Positions 46,378 through 55,996 of a DNA stretch of 64,000 bases are shown here, piece after piece. Below the pieces are notes generated by a model. That model saw only the letters and a program-made list of their open reading frames with translations. It was not told where the DNA came from and did not search any database. Each line of letters opens with the position of its first letter. The stretch's first letter is position 1. Source of the DNA: Clostridium sp. CS001 (GTDB lineage: Bacteria > Bacillota > Clostridia > Clostridiales > Clostridiaceae); contig NZ_JAIZZN010000003.1 in NCBI RefSeq assembly GCF_020443565.1, positions 62,001 to 126,000 of the forward strand, written 5' to 3'. The translations under genes were made by a program, and so were the position numbers.

Positions 46378-47376
46378 ATGATAACTTATAAAGATGCAGG
46401 CGTTAATATTGAAGAAGGATACAAGTCAGTAAGTTTAATAAAAGAATATGCAGCTAAGACATTTACAAAAGGTGTTTTAAATCATTTAGGAAGTTTTGCC
46501 GGTATGTTTGAAATAGGTGAGGGATATAAAAATCCTATCTTAGTTTCAGGTACTGATGGAGTTGGAACAAAACTTGATATTGCTTTTAGAATGAAAAAAT
46601 ATGATACAGTTGGTATTGATTGTGTTGCTATGTGTGTTAATGACGTTCTGTGTCATGGTGCAAAACCACTATTCTTTTTAGATTATATTGCCTGTGGTAA
46701 GCTAGAAGCAGAAACAGCAGCACAACTTGTAAAAGGGGTGTCAGATGGGTGTATTCAAGCTGGATGTGCACTTATAGGTGGGGAAACTGCTGAGATGCCT
46801 GGGTTCTACAGAGATGGTGAATATGATATGGCAGGATTTACAGTTGGTATTGTGGATAAACACAAGATAATTGATGGGTCTTCTATAAAAGATGGGCATT
46901 CACTTATTGGGATTGCATCTTCAGGACTACATAGTAATGGATATTCTTTGGTCAGAAAATTAATACCTGATTTAAGCAAAGACTTTAATGGGAAAAATAT
47001 TGGAAATACACTTTTGACACCAACAAAAATTTATGTAAAAACTGTACTAAGTCTCCTAGATAAATTTGATATAAAGGGCATGGCACATATAACTGGTGGC
47101 GGTTTTTATGAGAATATACCAAGAATGTTTAGTGATAAATTTACTGCAGTTGTAGATAAAAATAGCTTTAATGTTCCAGATATTTTAAGGCACATTATGT
47201 CTCTTGGGGTTGAGGAGGAGCATATGTTTAACACTTACAACATGGGAATAGGATATGTACTATGTGTTGAAAATAAGGATGCTTCTAGAGTCATAAAGAC
47301 TATTGAAGACTTAGGAGACAGAGCATATAAAATTGGTCACGTTGAAGCTGGAGGTGGCGGAGTTTGCTTAAGATAG
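46378..47376 (+). CDS. purM: Phosphoribosylformylglycinamidine cyclo-ligase (AIR synthetase)
   Basis: PurM closes the imidazole ring: FGAM + ATP to AIR. The start ITYKDAGVNIEEGYKSVSLIK, then LVSGTDGVGTKLDIAF (metal/ATP loop), VAMCVNDVLCHGAKPLFFLDYIACG and GCALIGGETAEMPGFY are all family signatures. Length 332 aa is normal. GGTAGGGG precedes the ATG. The last 13 bases overlap the start of purN, so the two are translationally coupled. Confidence 0.98.
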   Translation: MITYKDAGVNIEEGYKSVSLIKEYAAKTFTKGVLNHLGSFAGMFEIGEGYKNPILVSGTDGVGTKLDIAFRMKKYDTVGIDCVAMCVNDVLCHGAKPLFFLDYIACGKLEAETAAQLVKGVSDGCIQAGCALIGGETAEMPGFYRDGEYDMAGFTVGIVDKHKIIDGSSIKDGHSLIGIASSGLHSNGYSLVRKLIPDLSKDFNGKNIGNTLLTPTKIYVKTVLSLLDKFDIKGMAHITGGGFYENIPRMFSDKFTAVVDKNSFNVPDILRHIMSLGVEEEHMFNTYNMGIGYVLCVENKDASRVIKTIEDLGDRAYKIGHVEAGGGGVCLR

Positions 47377-47972
47377 CCGTATTAATATCGGGGGGGGGAA
47401 GCAATCTTCAAGCTATACTAGATAGTATAGAAAGTGATGGCTTAAACTGCTCTATAGAAGCGGTAATTAGTGATAAAAAGGATGCTTATGGCATAGAGAG
47501 AGCAAAATCTAAAAATATTAACACATATGTTATAGATAAAAAACAGTATGGAGTAAAACTTTCAGATGAAATATTAAAGATTTTAGAAGGAAAAGTAGAC
47601 TTAATAGTGCTTGCTGGTTTTTTATCTATACTCCAAGGTAAAATTGTTGAAGAGTTTAAAAATAAAATAATTAATATTCATCCTGCTCTTATACCATCAT
47701 TTTGCGGCAGAGGAATGTATGGTATTAAAGTTCATGAAAAGGCATTAGAATATGGTGTTAAAGTTTCAGGATGTACTGTCCACTTTGTTGATGCAGGTAC
47801 AGATTCAGGGCCTATAATAATCCAAAATGTTGTGCCGGTTTTTGGCACGGATACTGCTAAAGATTTGCAACAACGAGTTTTAATTGAAGAACATAGGGCT
47901 TTACCACTTGCTATTAAATATATAAGTGAAGGAAAAATAAAAATCCAAGGTAGAAAAGTTGTAGGTATTTAA
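47364..47972 (+). CDS. purN: Phosphoribosylglycinamide formyltransferase
   Basis: PurN transfers a formyl group from 10-formyltetrahydrofolate to GAR. The protein begins [21 protein letters not shown] (phosphate loop) and contains [19 protein letters not shown] with the catalytic Asn/His, and [19 protein letters not shown] with the catalytic Asp. Length 202 aa is standard. The start is TTG inside the purM end with GGAGGTGGCGGAG upstream. The SGGGS codons form a run of nine G (47390-47398), unusual in this AT-rich sequence and a possible slippage site. Confidence 0.96.
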   Translation: MLKIAVLISGGGSNLQAILDSIESDGLNCSIEAVISDKKDAYGIERAKSKNINTYVIDKKQYGVKLSDEILKILEGKVDLIVLAGFLSILQGKIVEEFKNKIINIHPALIPSFCGRGMYGIKVHEKALEYGVKVSGCTVHFVDAGTDSGPIIIQNVVPVFGTDTAKDLQQRVLIEEHRALPLAIKYISEGKIKIQGRKVVGI

Positions 47973-48001
47973 ATGTGCCTTACCAGAAAGGTGGAATAAT
48001 A

Positions 48002-49504
48002 ATGATTAAAAGAGCACTTATAAGCGTATTTGACAAAGAGAATATTTTAAGTCTTGCCACAACCCTTCAAAACAAGGGCGTAGAGATTATATCCACAGGT
48101 GGAACTTTTAAGTATTTAAAAGAAAATAACATAAAAGTAGTGGAAATTTCTGATGTTACAGGTTTTGAAGAAATATTAGATGGAAGAGTTAAAACGCTGC
48201 ACCCAGTTATTCATAGCGGGATTTTAGCTATAAGAGGCAATAAGGAGCACATGGAAACTCTAAACTCTAAAGGAATAAAAACTATTGATATGGTAGTGGT
48301 TAATCTTTATCCTTTCTTTGATAAAGTTACACAAGATATAAGTTTTGAAGAAAAAGTTGAGTTTATTGACATTGGTGGACCAACCATGTTAAGATCCGCA
48401 GCAAAAAACTTTAAAGATGTTGTAGTACTCAGCGATACAAAAGATTATGAAAATGTTATAAATCAAATAGAAGCTTCAGAAGATGTAGATTTTGAAACAA
48501 GGAAATACTTAGCAGGTAAGGTATTCAATTTAACATCAGCTTATGATGCAGCTATAAGTAACTTCTTGCTTGGCGCAGATACATATCCACAATATCTTTC
48601 AGTTTCATATAAAAAACAAATGGACTTAAGATATGGTGAAAATCCACATCAAAGTGCGGCTTATTATGTATCCGCAGCAGGAACTGGCGCTATGAAAGAT
48701 TTTGAAATACTAAATGGTAAAGAATTATCTTATAATAATATAAAAGATATGGATATTGCATGGAAAGTAGTATGTGAATTTGATGAAACAGCTTGCTGTG
48801 GACTTAAACACAATACACCTTGTGGAGTTGCTATAGGTCATAGTGTAGTTGATTCATACAAAAAGGCATATGATTGTGACCCTATGTCTATATTTGGTGG
48901 TATTGTTGCTTTTAATAAAAAGGTAGACAAAATAGCAGCTAATGAACTTGTAAAGACATTTCTAGAGGTGATTATTGCACCGGAATTTGATATGGATGCT
49001 TTAGAAGTTTTAAAAACTAAGAAAAACTTAAGGGTTGTAAAGTGTTTAAATATAGCTAAAGATAATATTGAAATGGTTAAAGTTGACGGAGGCATATTAG
49101 TGCAGAGCTCCGACAACAAATTAATAGAAGAAATGAAAGTAGTTACCACAAAGAGCCCAACAGAGATGGAAATGAAAGATTTGTTATTTGCAATGAAAGT
49201 AGTTAAGTACGTAAAATCAAATGCTATTGTAGCAGTTAAAGATGGTGTTACTAAGGGAATTGGGGCTGGTCAGGTAAATAGAATATGGGCAGCACAGCAA
49301 GCTCTAGAAAGAGCAGGAGAAGGAACAATACTAGCATCAGATGCATTTTTCCCTTTCGGGGATGTTGTAGAAATTGCTGCAAAATATAAGGTTAAGGCAA
49401 TTATTCAACCAGGTGGATCTATAAATGATGAAAAGTCCATTGATGCATGTAATGAAAATGAAATTTCCATGGTTTGTACGGGAATTAGGCATTTTAAACA
49501 CTAA
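48002..49504 (+). CDS. purH: Bifunctional AICAR formyltransferase / IMP cyclohydrolase
   Basis: PurH performs the last two steps to IMP. The N-terminal MGS-like cyclohydrolase domain (about 1-190) reads [21 protein letters not shown] and [17 protein letters not shown], then [15 protein letters not shown] and VVVNLYPF. The C-terminal formyltransferase domain has [29 protein letters not shown] (the catalytic Lys/His context) and [31 protein letters not shown]. Length 500 aa. ATG 48002 follows AAAGGTGG; an in-frame start at 47975 lies ahead of that site. Confidence 0.98.
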   Translation: MIKRALISVFDKENILSLATTLQNKGVEIISTGGTFKYLKENNIKVVEISDVTGFEEILDGRVKTLHPVIHSGILAIRGNKEHMETLNSKGIKTIDMVVVNLYPFFDKVTQDISFEEKVEFIDIGGPTMLRSAAKNFKDVVVLSDTKDYENVINQIEASEDVDFETRKYLAGKVFNLTSAYDAAISNFLLGADTYPQYLSVSYKKQMDLRYGENPHQSAAYYVSAAGTGAMKDFEILNGKELSYNNIKDMDIAWKVVCEFDETACCGLKHNTPCGVAIGHSVVDSYKKAYDCDPMSIFGGIVAFNKKVDKIAANELVKTFLEVIIAPEFDMDALEVLKTKKNLRVVKCLNIAKDNIEMVKVDGGILVQSSDNKLIEEMKVVTTKSPTEMEMKDLLFAMKVVKYVKSNAIVAVKDGVTKGIGAGQVNRIWAAQQALERAGEGTILASDAFFPFGDVVEIAAKYKVKAIIQPGGSINDEKSIDACNENEISMVCTGIRHFKH

Positions 49505-49523
49505 TCATTTAGATTTAAATAAT

Positions 49524-49548
49524 GATGGAATAACTTTGTTATTCCATC
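49524..49548 (+). terminator. Hairpin between purH and purD
   Basis: GATGGAATAAC (49524-49534), loop TTT, GTTATTCCATC (49538-49548): a perfect 11-bp stem with only a weak U tract afterwards (AATTTCAATTT). It may lower purD expression or stabilise the upstream mRNA rather than terminate fully. Confidence 0.55.
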
Positions 49549-49588
49549 AATTTCAATTTATAACTAAATTTCAAAGGGAGATGTTTTT

Positions 49589-50839
49589 ATGAAGGTTTTA
49601 GTTGTTGGATCTGGTGGGCGAGAACATGCAATAGTATCAAAAGTTTTAGAAAATCCTAGGGTAAGCGCTGTGTATTGTGCTCCGGGAAATGGTGGAACAA
49701 GTAGAGAGGATAAATGCACCAACATTAATATAAAAGAAATACATGAACTTTTAGAATTTGCTATGGAAAATAAAATAGATATTACAATTGTTGGTTCAGA
49801 AGAACTTCTTGTAAAAGGCATAGCTGATAAATTCAAAGAAAAAGGACTTAAAATATTAGGACCAAGTGAAAAAGCAGCAAAACTTGAGGGAAGCAAATCT
49901 TATTCTAAAGAATTCATGAAAAAGTATGGTATAAAAACTGCTGCCTATGAAGTTTTTGAAAGTCAGAGCGAAGCTACTGCATATTTAGAAAAATGTGAGT
50001 ATCCAATAGTAATCAAAGCGGATGGCCTTGCAGCTGGTAAAGGTGTAGTTATTTGCGATAATTTTTCAAATGCAAAAGACTGCATAAATGACTTTATGGT
50101 AGTAGATATATTTAAAGGCAGTGGAAAGAAAATTGTTATTGAGGAATTTTTGCAAGGAGTAGAGGCATCTATACTATCTATAACAGATGGGAAAGTCATA
50201 CTTCCGTTTATATCTTCAAAGGATCATAAACAAATATTCGATGGTAATAAGGGACCTAATACTGGAGGAATGGGGGTTATAGCACCAAACCCTTACTGCA
50301 GCGCAGAAGTATTAGATGAGTTTGAGAAACATATATTAGCACCCACACTTAAAGGGATTCAAGAGGAAACTATGGATTACAAAGGTATAATATTCTTTGG
50401 TGTTATGATAACAAAAAAAGGAGTTTATCTTATAGAATACAACGTTAGATTTGGTGACCCTGAAACTCAAGCTGTGCTTCCACTTATGAAAAGTGATTTT
50501 GTAGAACTTGTACTTAGTGCTATAGATGGAAATCTTGATGATTTTAATTTACAATGGAATAAGGGATGCACTTGCTGCTTAATTGCAGCATCAAAAGGTT
50601 ATCCAGGTAGCTATGATACAGGACTAGAAATAAAAGAACTTGATAAATTGCAAGGTAAATTATTTGTAGCAGGAGCTAAAGAAGAAGAAGGTATGCTTAA
50701 AACAAATGGTGGAAGAGTTTTTGGAATAACTGCTCTAGCACAAACATTGGAGGAGGCAAGGAAGACTGCTTATGATGATATGGAGAAAATTCAGTTTGAG
50801 GGAATGTACTATAGACGAGATATTGGTAAAAGTGAATAA
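49589..50839 (+). CDS. purD: Phosphoribosylamine-glycine ligase (GAR synthetase)
   Basis: PurD ligates glycine to phosphoribosylamine using ATP. The protein starts MKVLVVGSGGREHAIVSKV, continues with YCAPGNGGTSRE, and has the ATP-grasp core (YPIVIKADGLAAGKGVVI; GPNTGGMGVIAPNPY; EYNVRFGDPETQAVLPL). Length 416 aa is normal. AAAGGGAG precedes the ATG. It is the last gene of the pur operon; the 126-base gap to the next gene shows no strong terminator. Confidence 0.98.
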   Translation: MKVLVVGSGGREHAIVSKVLENPRVSAVYCAPGNGGTSREDKCTNINIKEIHELLEFAMENKIDITIVGSEELLVKGIADKFKEKGLKILGPSEKAAKLEGSKSYSKEFMKKYGIKTAAYEVFESQSEATAYLEKCEYPIVIKADGLAAGKGVVICDNFSNAKDCINDFMVVDIFKGSGKKIVIEEFLQGVEASILSITDGKVILPFISSKDHKQIFDGNKGPNTGGMGVIAPNPYCSAEVLDEFEKHILAPTLKGIQEETMDYKGIIFFGVMITKKGVYLIEYNVRFGDPETQAVLPLMKSDFVELVLSAIDGNLDDFNLQWNKGCTCCLIAASKGYPGSYDTGLEIKELDKLQGKLFVAGAKEEEGMLKTNGGRVFGITALAQTLEEARKTAYDDMEKIQFEGMYYRRDIGKSE

Positions 50840-50965
50840 AAGGTATTGAATATTGTGACAATTTCTTATATGATATAGCTATAGTATGAAAAGTTAACAT
50901 TAAACTTTAAAACATATAAAGAGTAAATGAAATTGCATGATATTTATACATAGGAGATGATAATA

Positions 50966-51226
50966 ATGAGAGTTATTAAACAAGATGGAAGACTTCAAGA
51001 TTTTGATTTAAGCAAAATAGAAACTAGCATATATAAAGCTTCTGATGATGCTAATGAACCCTTAAATACGTCAGATATTAAGAATTTATCTGGAAATGTT
51101 GAAAAAGAAATAACGGAGCTTCAAAAGGATTCAATTCATTCTTATCTTATTAAAAGTATAGTTTTAAGTGAAATAGAAAAACTAGGTTTTCATATTGTGG
51201 GTAAGTATTATAATCAAGGTAAATAG
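50966..51226 (+). CDS. Stand-alone ATP-cone domain protein
   Basis: 86 residues that are almost entirely an ATP-cone: RVIKQDGRLQDFDLSKIETSIYKASDDANEPLNTSDIKNLSGNVEKEI, then SIVLSEIEKLGFHIVGKYYNQ. ATP-cones sense ATP/dATP at the N-termini of ribonucleotide reductases and in NrdR. Here there is no zinc ribbon (as in NrdR) and no reductase. It may be a free regulatory domain or the remnant of an nrdD gene. ATG 50966 lies 9 bases after AGGAG; ATG 50957 abuts that site. It follows purD and is convergent with the TauE gene. Confidence 0.8.
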   Translation: MRVIKQDGRLQDFDLSKIETSIYKASDDANEPLNTSDIKNLSGNVEKEITELQKDSIHSYLIKSIVLSEIEKLGFHIVGKYYNQGK

Positions 51227-51240
51227 GTATAACAAAAAAA

Positions 51241-51269
51241 CAGATGAGTTAATCATCTGCTTTTTTTTT
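51241..51269. terminator. Bidirectional terminator between the ATP-cone and TauE genes
   Basis: CAGATGA (51241-51247), loop GTTAA, TCATCTG (51253-51259), then C and nine T to 51269; seven A precede the stem and serve the minus strand. Confidence 0.9.
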
Positions 51270-51281
51270 ATTTAGTATGTA

Positions 51282-52037
51282 CTATTGAAGCATGCTAAAG
51301 AGCATTTTAACAGCTACGGCTAAGGACATGGTTACAAATATGGGTTTTATAAGTTTTGAGCCCTTACTTAATGCAACGCTTGTTCCCATTCTAGCTCCCA
51401 GGATCATAGCTATGGCAACAGGTACACCAAACATATAATTAATCTTGCCACTTAGAGCAAACAAGACTAAGGCTGTTACATTACTGGTAAAATTTAAAAT
51501 TCGCGCATTTGCTGAAGAAGAAACAAAGTTAAATCCAAAAATGTTTATAAAACCAAAAACTAAAAAAGAACCAGTTCCAGGACCAAAGAATCCATCATAG
51601 AAACCTAAAGAAAGAGCAAGAAGTATACCAAATCTCACATTCTTTTTAGTTAAGCCTTTAAAATTATCTTCTAGGCCTAAAGATTTAGAAAAAAGAGTAT
51701 AAATTCCTATAAACATGATAAGAATTAAGACTAATGGAGTTAGAAACTTTTGATCAATATATAGCACTGCTCGTACACCTAGCATTGATCCAATGAGTGT
51801 AAAGGGAATAAGGTATCTTAAAAGTTTTAGATCTGCCTTGCCTGATTTTATAAATTTAAGAGAACTAGTAAAAGAACCTGCAGTTGCACTAAATTTATTA
51901 GTACCAAGTACCATATGGGGAGATAAACCAGCTAGCATAAAGGCTGGAACGCTTATGAGGCCTCCACCTCCAGCTATGGAGTCTACAAATGAAGCTAGAA
52001 AACCAGCTAAACATAAAAGAATAGTTGTAGTAATCAT
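51282..52037 (-). CDS. TauE/SafE family membrane permease
   Basis: A 251-residue membrane protein of the sulfite exporter TauE/SafE family (probable anion or organic sulfur export). It begins ITTTILLCLAGFLASFVDSIAGGGGLISVPAFMLAGLSPHMVLGTNKFSATAGSFTSSLKFIKSGK, the family signature, with the repeat half starting LLALSLGFYDGFFGPGTGSFLVFGF. About eight membrane helices are seen. AGGTAGGTG lies just before the ATG on the minus strand. It stands alone; no sulfur gene neighbours it, so the substrate stays open. Confidence 0.92.
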   Translation of the reverse strand: MITTTILLCLAGFLASFVDSIAGGGGLISVPAFMLAGLSPHMVLGTNKFSATAGSFTSSLKFIKSGKADLKLLRYLIPFTLIGSMLGVRAVLYIDQKFLTPLVLILIMFIGIYTLFSKSLGLEDNFKGLTKKNVRFGILLALSLGFYDGFFGPGTGSFLVFGFINIFGFNFVSSSANARILNFTSNVTALVLFALSGKINYMFGVPVAIAMILGARMGTSVALSKGSKLIKPIFVTMSLAVAVKMLFSMLQ

Positions 52038-52400
52038 ATAACACCTACCTAAATTTTATTAAATTAGGAACCTACAAATAAATATATGTATATTGTTACT
52101 TATTATTTGAGTGCACCTTTAAGAATAAATACAAGCTACCATATCATTATAAATGATTATGAATATAAATTAAAGAACATTATCTATTTCCATAGAAGTG
52201 AAATATGAATGATAAAAACAAAATAAGATACGTGTCTATTTCGTTAAGATACACAATAACCTATTGATTTATATTTAATATATACGTATTATATATAGTG
52301 GGAGCAAAAAACCATTAGTATTTATCCCTTTGTAAAGCTGATAAAATAAAGATTATAGAAAATAAAGTGATAAAAAATATAAAATGAGGGGGATTTAAAA
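52038..52400. other. Gene-free divergent spacer between the TauE and RDD-like genes
   Basis: No frame with a ribosome site and no strong repeat was found here. For the plus strand there is a reasonable promoter at 52264-52292. For the minus strand TATAAT (complement of 52146-52151) is present but its -35 (TTTAAT) is weak. The segment 52277-52298 is made almost only of alternating A and T. Confidence 0.6.
52264..52292 (+). promoter_or_regulatory. Sigma-A-type promoter of the RDD-like gene
   Basis: TTGATT (52264-52269), 17 bases, TATTAT (52287-52292), about 110 bases upstream of the start codon. Confidence 0.5.
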
Positions 52401-52802
52401 ATGTTAGAACAAAAAGAAACAAATGAAAATATTATTGAGGAATTAAACGATATAGAAAATAAAAATACAGCTAAAAATGATGAAATATTTGAAGCAAGTG
52501 ATGCGAAGGAATATCTTTGCTGTGAGCATTCAAATGAGGATAAAGGTGTAAACCCTAGTTTTATGGATACATTGAAAGCAAACCTTATAGACCTAATAGC
52601 TATAGGTGGAATATCAACAGTTGGAGTATTTGTTGCCGATGCTCTTCTAAGGTTAACAGGATATGGTATAACTGAGAAGTTCCAGATGACTTTTATAATA
52701 TTTATGGTTGTAATGGTATTATATATGAGTATTATGGAAAGTGGAAAAAACTCATCTACACTAGGGAAGAAAATCGCTGGACTAATTATTACAAAAGGAT
52801 AG
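52401..52802 (+). CDS. RDD-like membrane protein
   Basis: 133 residues. The first ~55 are acidic and hydrophilic with two adjacent Cys ([10 protein letters not shown]). Then two membrane helices follow (about 60-85 [22 protein letters not shown] and 96-113 [18 protein letters not shown]), and the end reads [28 protein letters not shown] and [10 protein letters not shown] correspond to the two conserved corners of RDD family proteins, though the first Arg is replaced. GAGGGGG precedes the ATG. rlmD follows 16 bases later and is probably co-transcribed. Role unknown. Confidence 0.7.
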   Translation: MLEQKETNENIIEELNDIENKNTAKNDEIFEASDAKEYLCCEHSNEDKGVNPSFMDTLKANLIDLIAIGGISTVGVFVADALLRLTGYGITEKFQMTFIIFMVVMVLYMSIMESGKNSSTLGKKIAGLIITKG

Positions 52803-52818
52803 GAGAATTAGAAAACAT

Positions 52819-54174
52819 ATGAGAAAAAGAAAAGAATATGAATTTTATATAGAGGACATTGAATTTCCGGCACAAGGCATAGCTTTTTATGAGGGTGAAA
52901 AAGTGTCAATAAAAAGCACATTACCAGGCCAAAAGGTAATTGCTAGAGTATCAAAAAAGAAGCAAGTAGGAGTAGAGGCGAAACTGGTACGAATACTTGA
53001 AGATGTAGACTATAAAATAAAGCCACAATGTGAAATTACAGATTTATGTGGAGGATGTAGCCATCAATTTCTTTCTTATGAAAAACAATTAGAACTAAAA
53101 AAACAACAAGTATTAAAGCTGTTTGAAGAAGCAGAAATAAAAGATTTTGATTTCTTAGGTATAGAAAAGAGTCCTGAGGAATTCGAATATAGAAATAAAA
53201 TGGAATTTACTTTTGGTGACTTTCAAAAGGATGGAGAATTAGCTTTAGGTATGCACACTAAAGGCAGAAGTTTTAGTATAGTTACTGTTGATGACTGCAG
53301 AATTGTGGATGGAGATTTTAGAGCGATTCTAAAGTTAGTATTAAACTACTTTAGAGAACTAAAGTTGCCTCAATATAAAGTTATGAGTCATGAAGGGTAT
53401 TTAAGAAATTTAGTTGTTCGAAAGGCTAAAAATACTGGTGAAATATTAGTAAATATAGTAACTACCTCTCAAATAGATTTTGATTTTAGTGAAATAACTA
53501 ATATGATTAAAGAGTTAAAATGTGATGGAGAAATTACAGGAATTATACATATGTTTAATGACTCATTATCAGATACTGTTCTAGCTGATAAAACAGAAGT
53601 TTTATACGGAAGAGAATATATTATGGAAGAATTATTAGGACTTAAATTTAAAATTAATCCATTAGCGTTCTTTCAAACAAATACAAAAGGTGCAGAAAAA
53701 CTCTATAGTTTAGTTAGAGATTTTTTAGGGTCTGCAGACTCAAAAGTAGTATTTGATTTATATTGCGGAACAGGAACTATAGGACAAATTGTTGCGTCTA
53801 AAGCAAAAAAAGTTTTGGGTATTGAATTAATAGAAGAAGCAGTTGCTGCTGCAAATGAAAATGCAAAAATTAATGGACTAGGCAATTGTGAATTTATTGC
53901 AGGCGATATAGCAAAAGTTATAAAAGATGTGAAAGACAAACCAGATATAATTATTTTAGACCCTCCAAGAGCTGGAGTTCACCCTACAGCTTTAGATTAT
54001 GTAATGAAATTTAATGCGGATCACATAGTTTATGTATCTTGCAATCCTAAAAGTTTAGTAGTTGATTTAAAAGAAATAATGAGTAGAGGATATAAGGTTC
54101 AAAAGGTAATACTTATGGATATGTTCCCTCACACACCTCATATTGAAACTATAGTAGATATAGTGAAGATTTAA
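52819..54174 (+). CDS. rlmD: 23S rRNA (uracil-C5)-methyltransferase, RlmD/RumA family
   Basis: A SAM-dependent m5U methyltransferase acting on 23S rRNA (U1939 or U747). An N-terminal TRAM-like beta domain (about 5-60) precedes cluster cysteines [10 protein letters not shown] (about 71-80) with a fourth Cys in DDCRIV (about 160). The methyltransferase core has [26 protein letters not shown] and [12 protein letters not shown]. The catalytic Cys lies in YVSCNPKSL (about residue 408). Length 451 aa. The exact target uridine cannot be told from sequence. AGGAGAA precedes the ATG. Confidence 0.93.
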   Translation: MRKRKEYEFYIEDIEFPAQGIAFYEGEKVSIKSTLPGQKVIARVSKKKQVGVEAKLVRILEDVDYKIKPQCEITDLCGGCSHQFLSYEKQLELKKQQVLKLFEEAEIKDFDFLGIEKSPEEFEYRNKMEFTFGDFQKDGELALGMHTKGRSFSIVTVDDCRIVDGDFRAILKLVLNYFRELKLPQYKVMSHEGYLRNLVVRKAKNTGEILVNIVTTSQIDFDFSEITNMIKELKCDGEITGIIHMFNDSLSDTVLADKTEVLYGREYIMEELLGLKFKINPLAFFQTNTKGAEKLYSLVRDFLGSADSKVVFDLYCGTGTIGQIVASKAKKVLGIELIEEAVAAANENAKINGLGNCEFIAGDIAKVIKDVKDKPDIIILDPPRAGVHPTALDYVMKFNADHIVYVSCNPKSLVVDLKEIMSRGYKVQKVILMDMFPHTPHIETIVDIVKI

Positions 54175-54297
54175 GTCACGCAAATGATGATTTGGTTGTA
54201 AAAAACATAATTATCTCTAAATATAAGTTAATAAATGTATCCCTTTTTATTTGAATAGCATATAAAGTAATATAAGTTCTAATAAAGGGGGATGTGG

Positions 54298-54702
54298 GTG
54301 ATAGAAATAATTATTCAATATGTGCTATTAGTGCTTCTGGTAATAGGACTTGGATATTTAGTATATTTGTTAAAGGATAAAGGTATTGATATTAAGGAGG
54401 ACTATTTTGGTTTTGCTTATGTAATACTGGGATCTTTATTAGCTAGCGAAGCTACACCACAAAATATAAAGTTAATTATTAGAATTGTTTCAGCGGCAGT
54501 AAAATACGTGGAAACTAACTACAAAAATAGTGAGAATACTTTTAAAGAAGAAGAAGCTATTAGAATGGCAAAAAATGATATTGCTTTGCTACGCTTTCAA
54601 AATAGAATAGATGATGAAAGTATAAGGTATCTTACACGATTAGCAGCAGCATCATTGCCACCAACCAATAAGGAAATAGAACAAAGCATAGATGAAAATT
54701 AG
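54298..54702 (+). CDS. Small membrane protein, LL-H holin-like
   Basis: About 134 residues: one N-terminal membrane helix (IEIIIQYVLLVLLVIGLGYLVYLL), a second weakly hydrophobic segment (FGFAYVILGSLLA), then a helical soluble region with AAVKYVETNYKNSENTFKEEEAIRMAKNDI. The pattern of VKYVE..Y followed by a Lys-rich helix resembles phage holins of the LL-H type, but there are no phage genes nearby. GTG 54298 fits AAAGGGGG better than ATG 54292, which abuts it. Its own terminator follows. Function not assigned. Confidence 0.6.
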   Translation: MIEIIIQYVLLVLLVIGLGYLVYLLKDKGIDIKEDYFGFAYVILGSLLASEATPQNIKLIIRIVSAAVKYVETNYKNSENTFKEEEAIRMAKNDIALLRFQNRIDDESIRYLTRLAAASLPPTNKEIEQSIDEN

Positions 54703-54716
54703 AGCTAATTACTGTA

Positions 54717-54756
54717 TTAACCGGCAGAAAGATTTTGTTCTGCCGGTTAATGTTTT
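54717..54756 (+). terminator. Rho-independent terminator after the holin-like gene
   Basis: TTAACCGGCAGAA (54717-54729) pairs with TTCTGCCGGTTAA (54738-54750), then TGTTTTT. Confidence 0.92.
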
Positions 54757-54813
54757 TATACAGAAAAGGGCAATTATATTTCACTAAACTATACAAAGAA
54801 GGAGAAAAAACTA

Positions 54814-55842
54814 ATGTTAAAAACTATAGAATATGGAGAAATTAAAGGCAGTTACATACTAGTTGACGTAAGGAGTCCTGGGGAATTTGCAGAGGCAACT
54901 ATAAAGGGAGCAATTAACATACCTTTATTTGACGATGAAGAAAGAAAGATTATTGGTACGGTATACACAAGGGAAAGCGTTGAAAAGGCAAAAAGAATAG
55001 GGCTTGAGGTAGCTTCAAAAAAATTACTCCATATTTATGACGAAATTAAAGAACTTGAGAAAATACATGGTAAGATTGTGATATTTTGCTCAAGAGGAGG
55101 AATGAGAAGTGGTGTAATTGCTATGCTACTAAGCTCTTTGGGGGTAAATGTAGAGAGAGTAAGTGAGGGATATAAAGGATATAGAAAATTTATAAATGAA
55201 AACTTACAGCAGCTTAATGATAAAGTTCAGTATATTGTTTTGCATGGTAATACTGGTGTTGGGAAGACTGAAATACTTAAACAATTGGAATGTGATGGAT
55301 TTGATGTTTTAGATTTAGAAGGATTTGCTAACCATAGGGGATCACTTTTAGGTACAGTGGGTCTTGGCAAAACTACTAGCCAAAAGCAGTTTGAATCTAA
55401 TATATACCATATGTTAGTGGAAGCTAAAAGCTCTTATGTATTTATCGAAGCAGAAAGCAAGAGAATTGGGAATTCTATAATACCGGATTTTATATTTTCT
55501 AAAATGAAAAGCGGTATTCATATATTTGTGGATGCAGATATAGATTTTAGAACAGACCTTATTATTAAAGAGTATACAAAGCAGGGAAATTGTAATGAGG
55601 AAATAATTGATTGCCTGGTAAGGCTTGGAAAGTATATTGGAGAAAAGAATGTTGAAAGATATACACAATTAGTTTTAAAATCAGAGTATAAAGAAGTAGT
55701 AAGTGAGCTTATGACTAAGCATTATGATCCTATGTATATGCATTCTTCAGATAAATACGATTATAAATTAAAAATTCAAGTGGAGGATATAATCACTGCT
55801 ACAAAAGAGATAGAAAATTGGTTTAGAGAAATTGAAAACTAA
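54814..55842 (+). CDS. mnmH: tRNA 2-selenouridine synthase
   Basis: MnmH (SelU/YbbB) replaces sulfur by selenium at the wobble 2-thiouridine of certain tRNAs, through a geranylated intermediate. An N-terminal rhodanese domain (residues ~1-125) has VDVRSPGEFAEATIKGAINIPLFDDEER and the active Cys in IVIFCSRGGMRS (about residue 92). A P-loop domain follows with LHGNTGVGKTEIL (about 142-154), DLEGFANHRGSLLG and EAESKRIGN. Length 342 aa is right for the family. AGGAG precedes the ATG. selD, the usual partner, is not in the window. Flanked by terminators on both sides, so monocistronic. Confidence 0.94.
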   Translation: MLKTIEYGEIKGSYILVDVRSPGEFAEATIKGAINIPLFDDEERKIIGTVYTRESVEKAKRIGLEVASKKLLHIYDEIKELEKIHGKIVIFCSRGGMRSGVIAMLLSSLGVNVERVSEGYKGYRKFINENLQQLNDKVQYIVLHGNTGVGKTEILKQLECDGFDVLDLEGFANHRGSLLGTVGLGKTTSQKQFESNIYHMLVEAKSSYVFIEAESKRIGNSIIPDFIFSKMKSGIHIFVDADIDFRTDLIIKEYTKQGNCNEEIIDCLVRLGKYIGEKNVERYTQLVLKSEYKEVVSELMTKHYDPMYMHSSDKYDYKLKIQVEDIITATKEIENWFREIEN

Positions 55843-55872
55843 TTAAAATAAAGATAAAAGAATAAAAATATT

Positions 55873-55903
55873 AAAAAACAGAAACTAATGTTCTGTTTTT
55901 TTA
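55873..55903 (+). terminator. Rho-independent terminator of mnmH
   Basis: AAAAAACAGAA (55873-55883), loop of seven, TTCTGTTTTTT (55891-55901) and further T. Confidence 0.9.
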
Positions 55904-55996
55904 TTTAAAATCCTTTACCTTTTCATGATAAACATATAAAATAACAAATGTATAACAAAATTTTAATTTGTAATAAAATTTTACTGGAGGACTTTT

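Noticed and set aside
51235-51270. CAGATGA...TCATCTGC looked like a fourth copy of the dispersed repeat
   Set aside because: Only the short ATCATCTGC word is shared; the rest is a standard bidirectional terminator.
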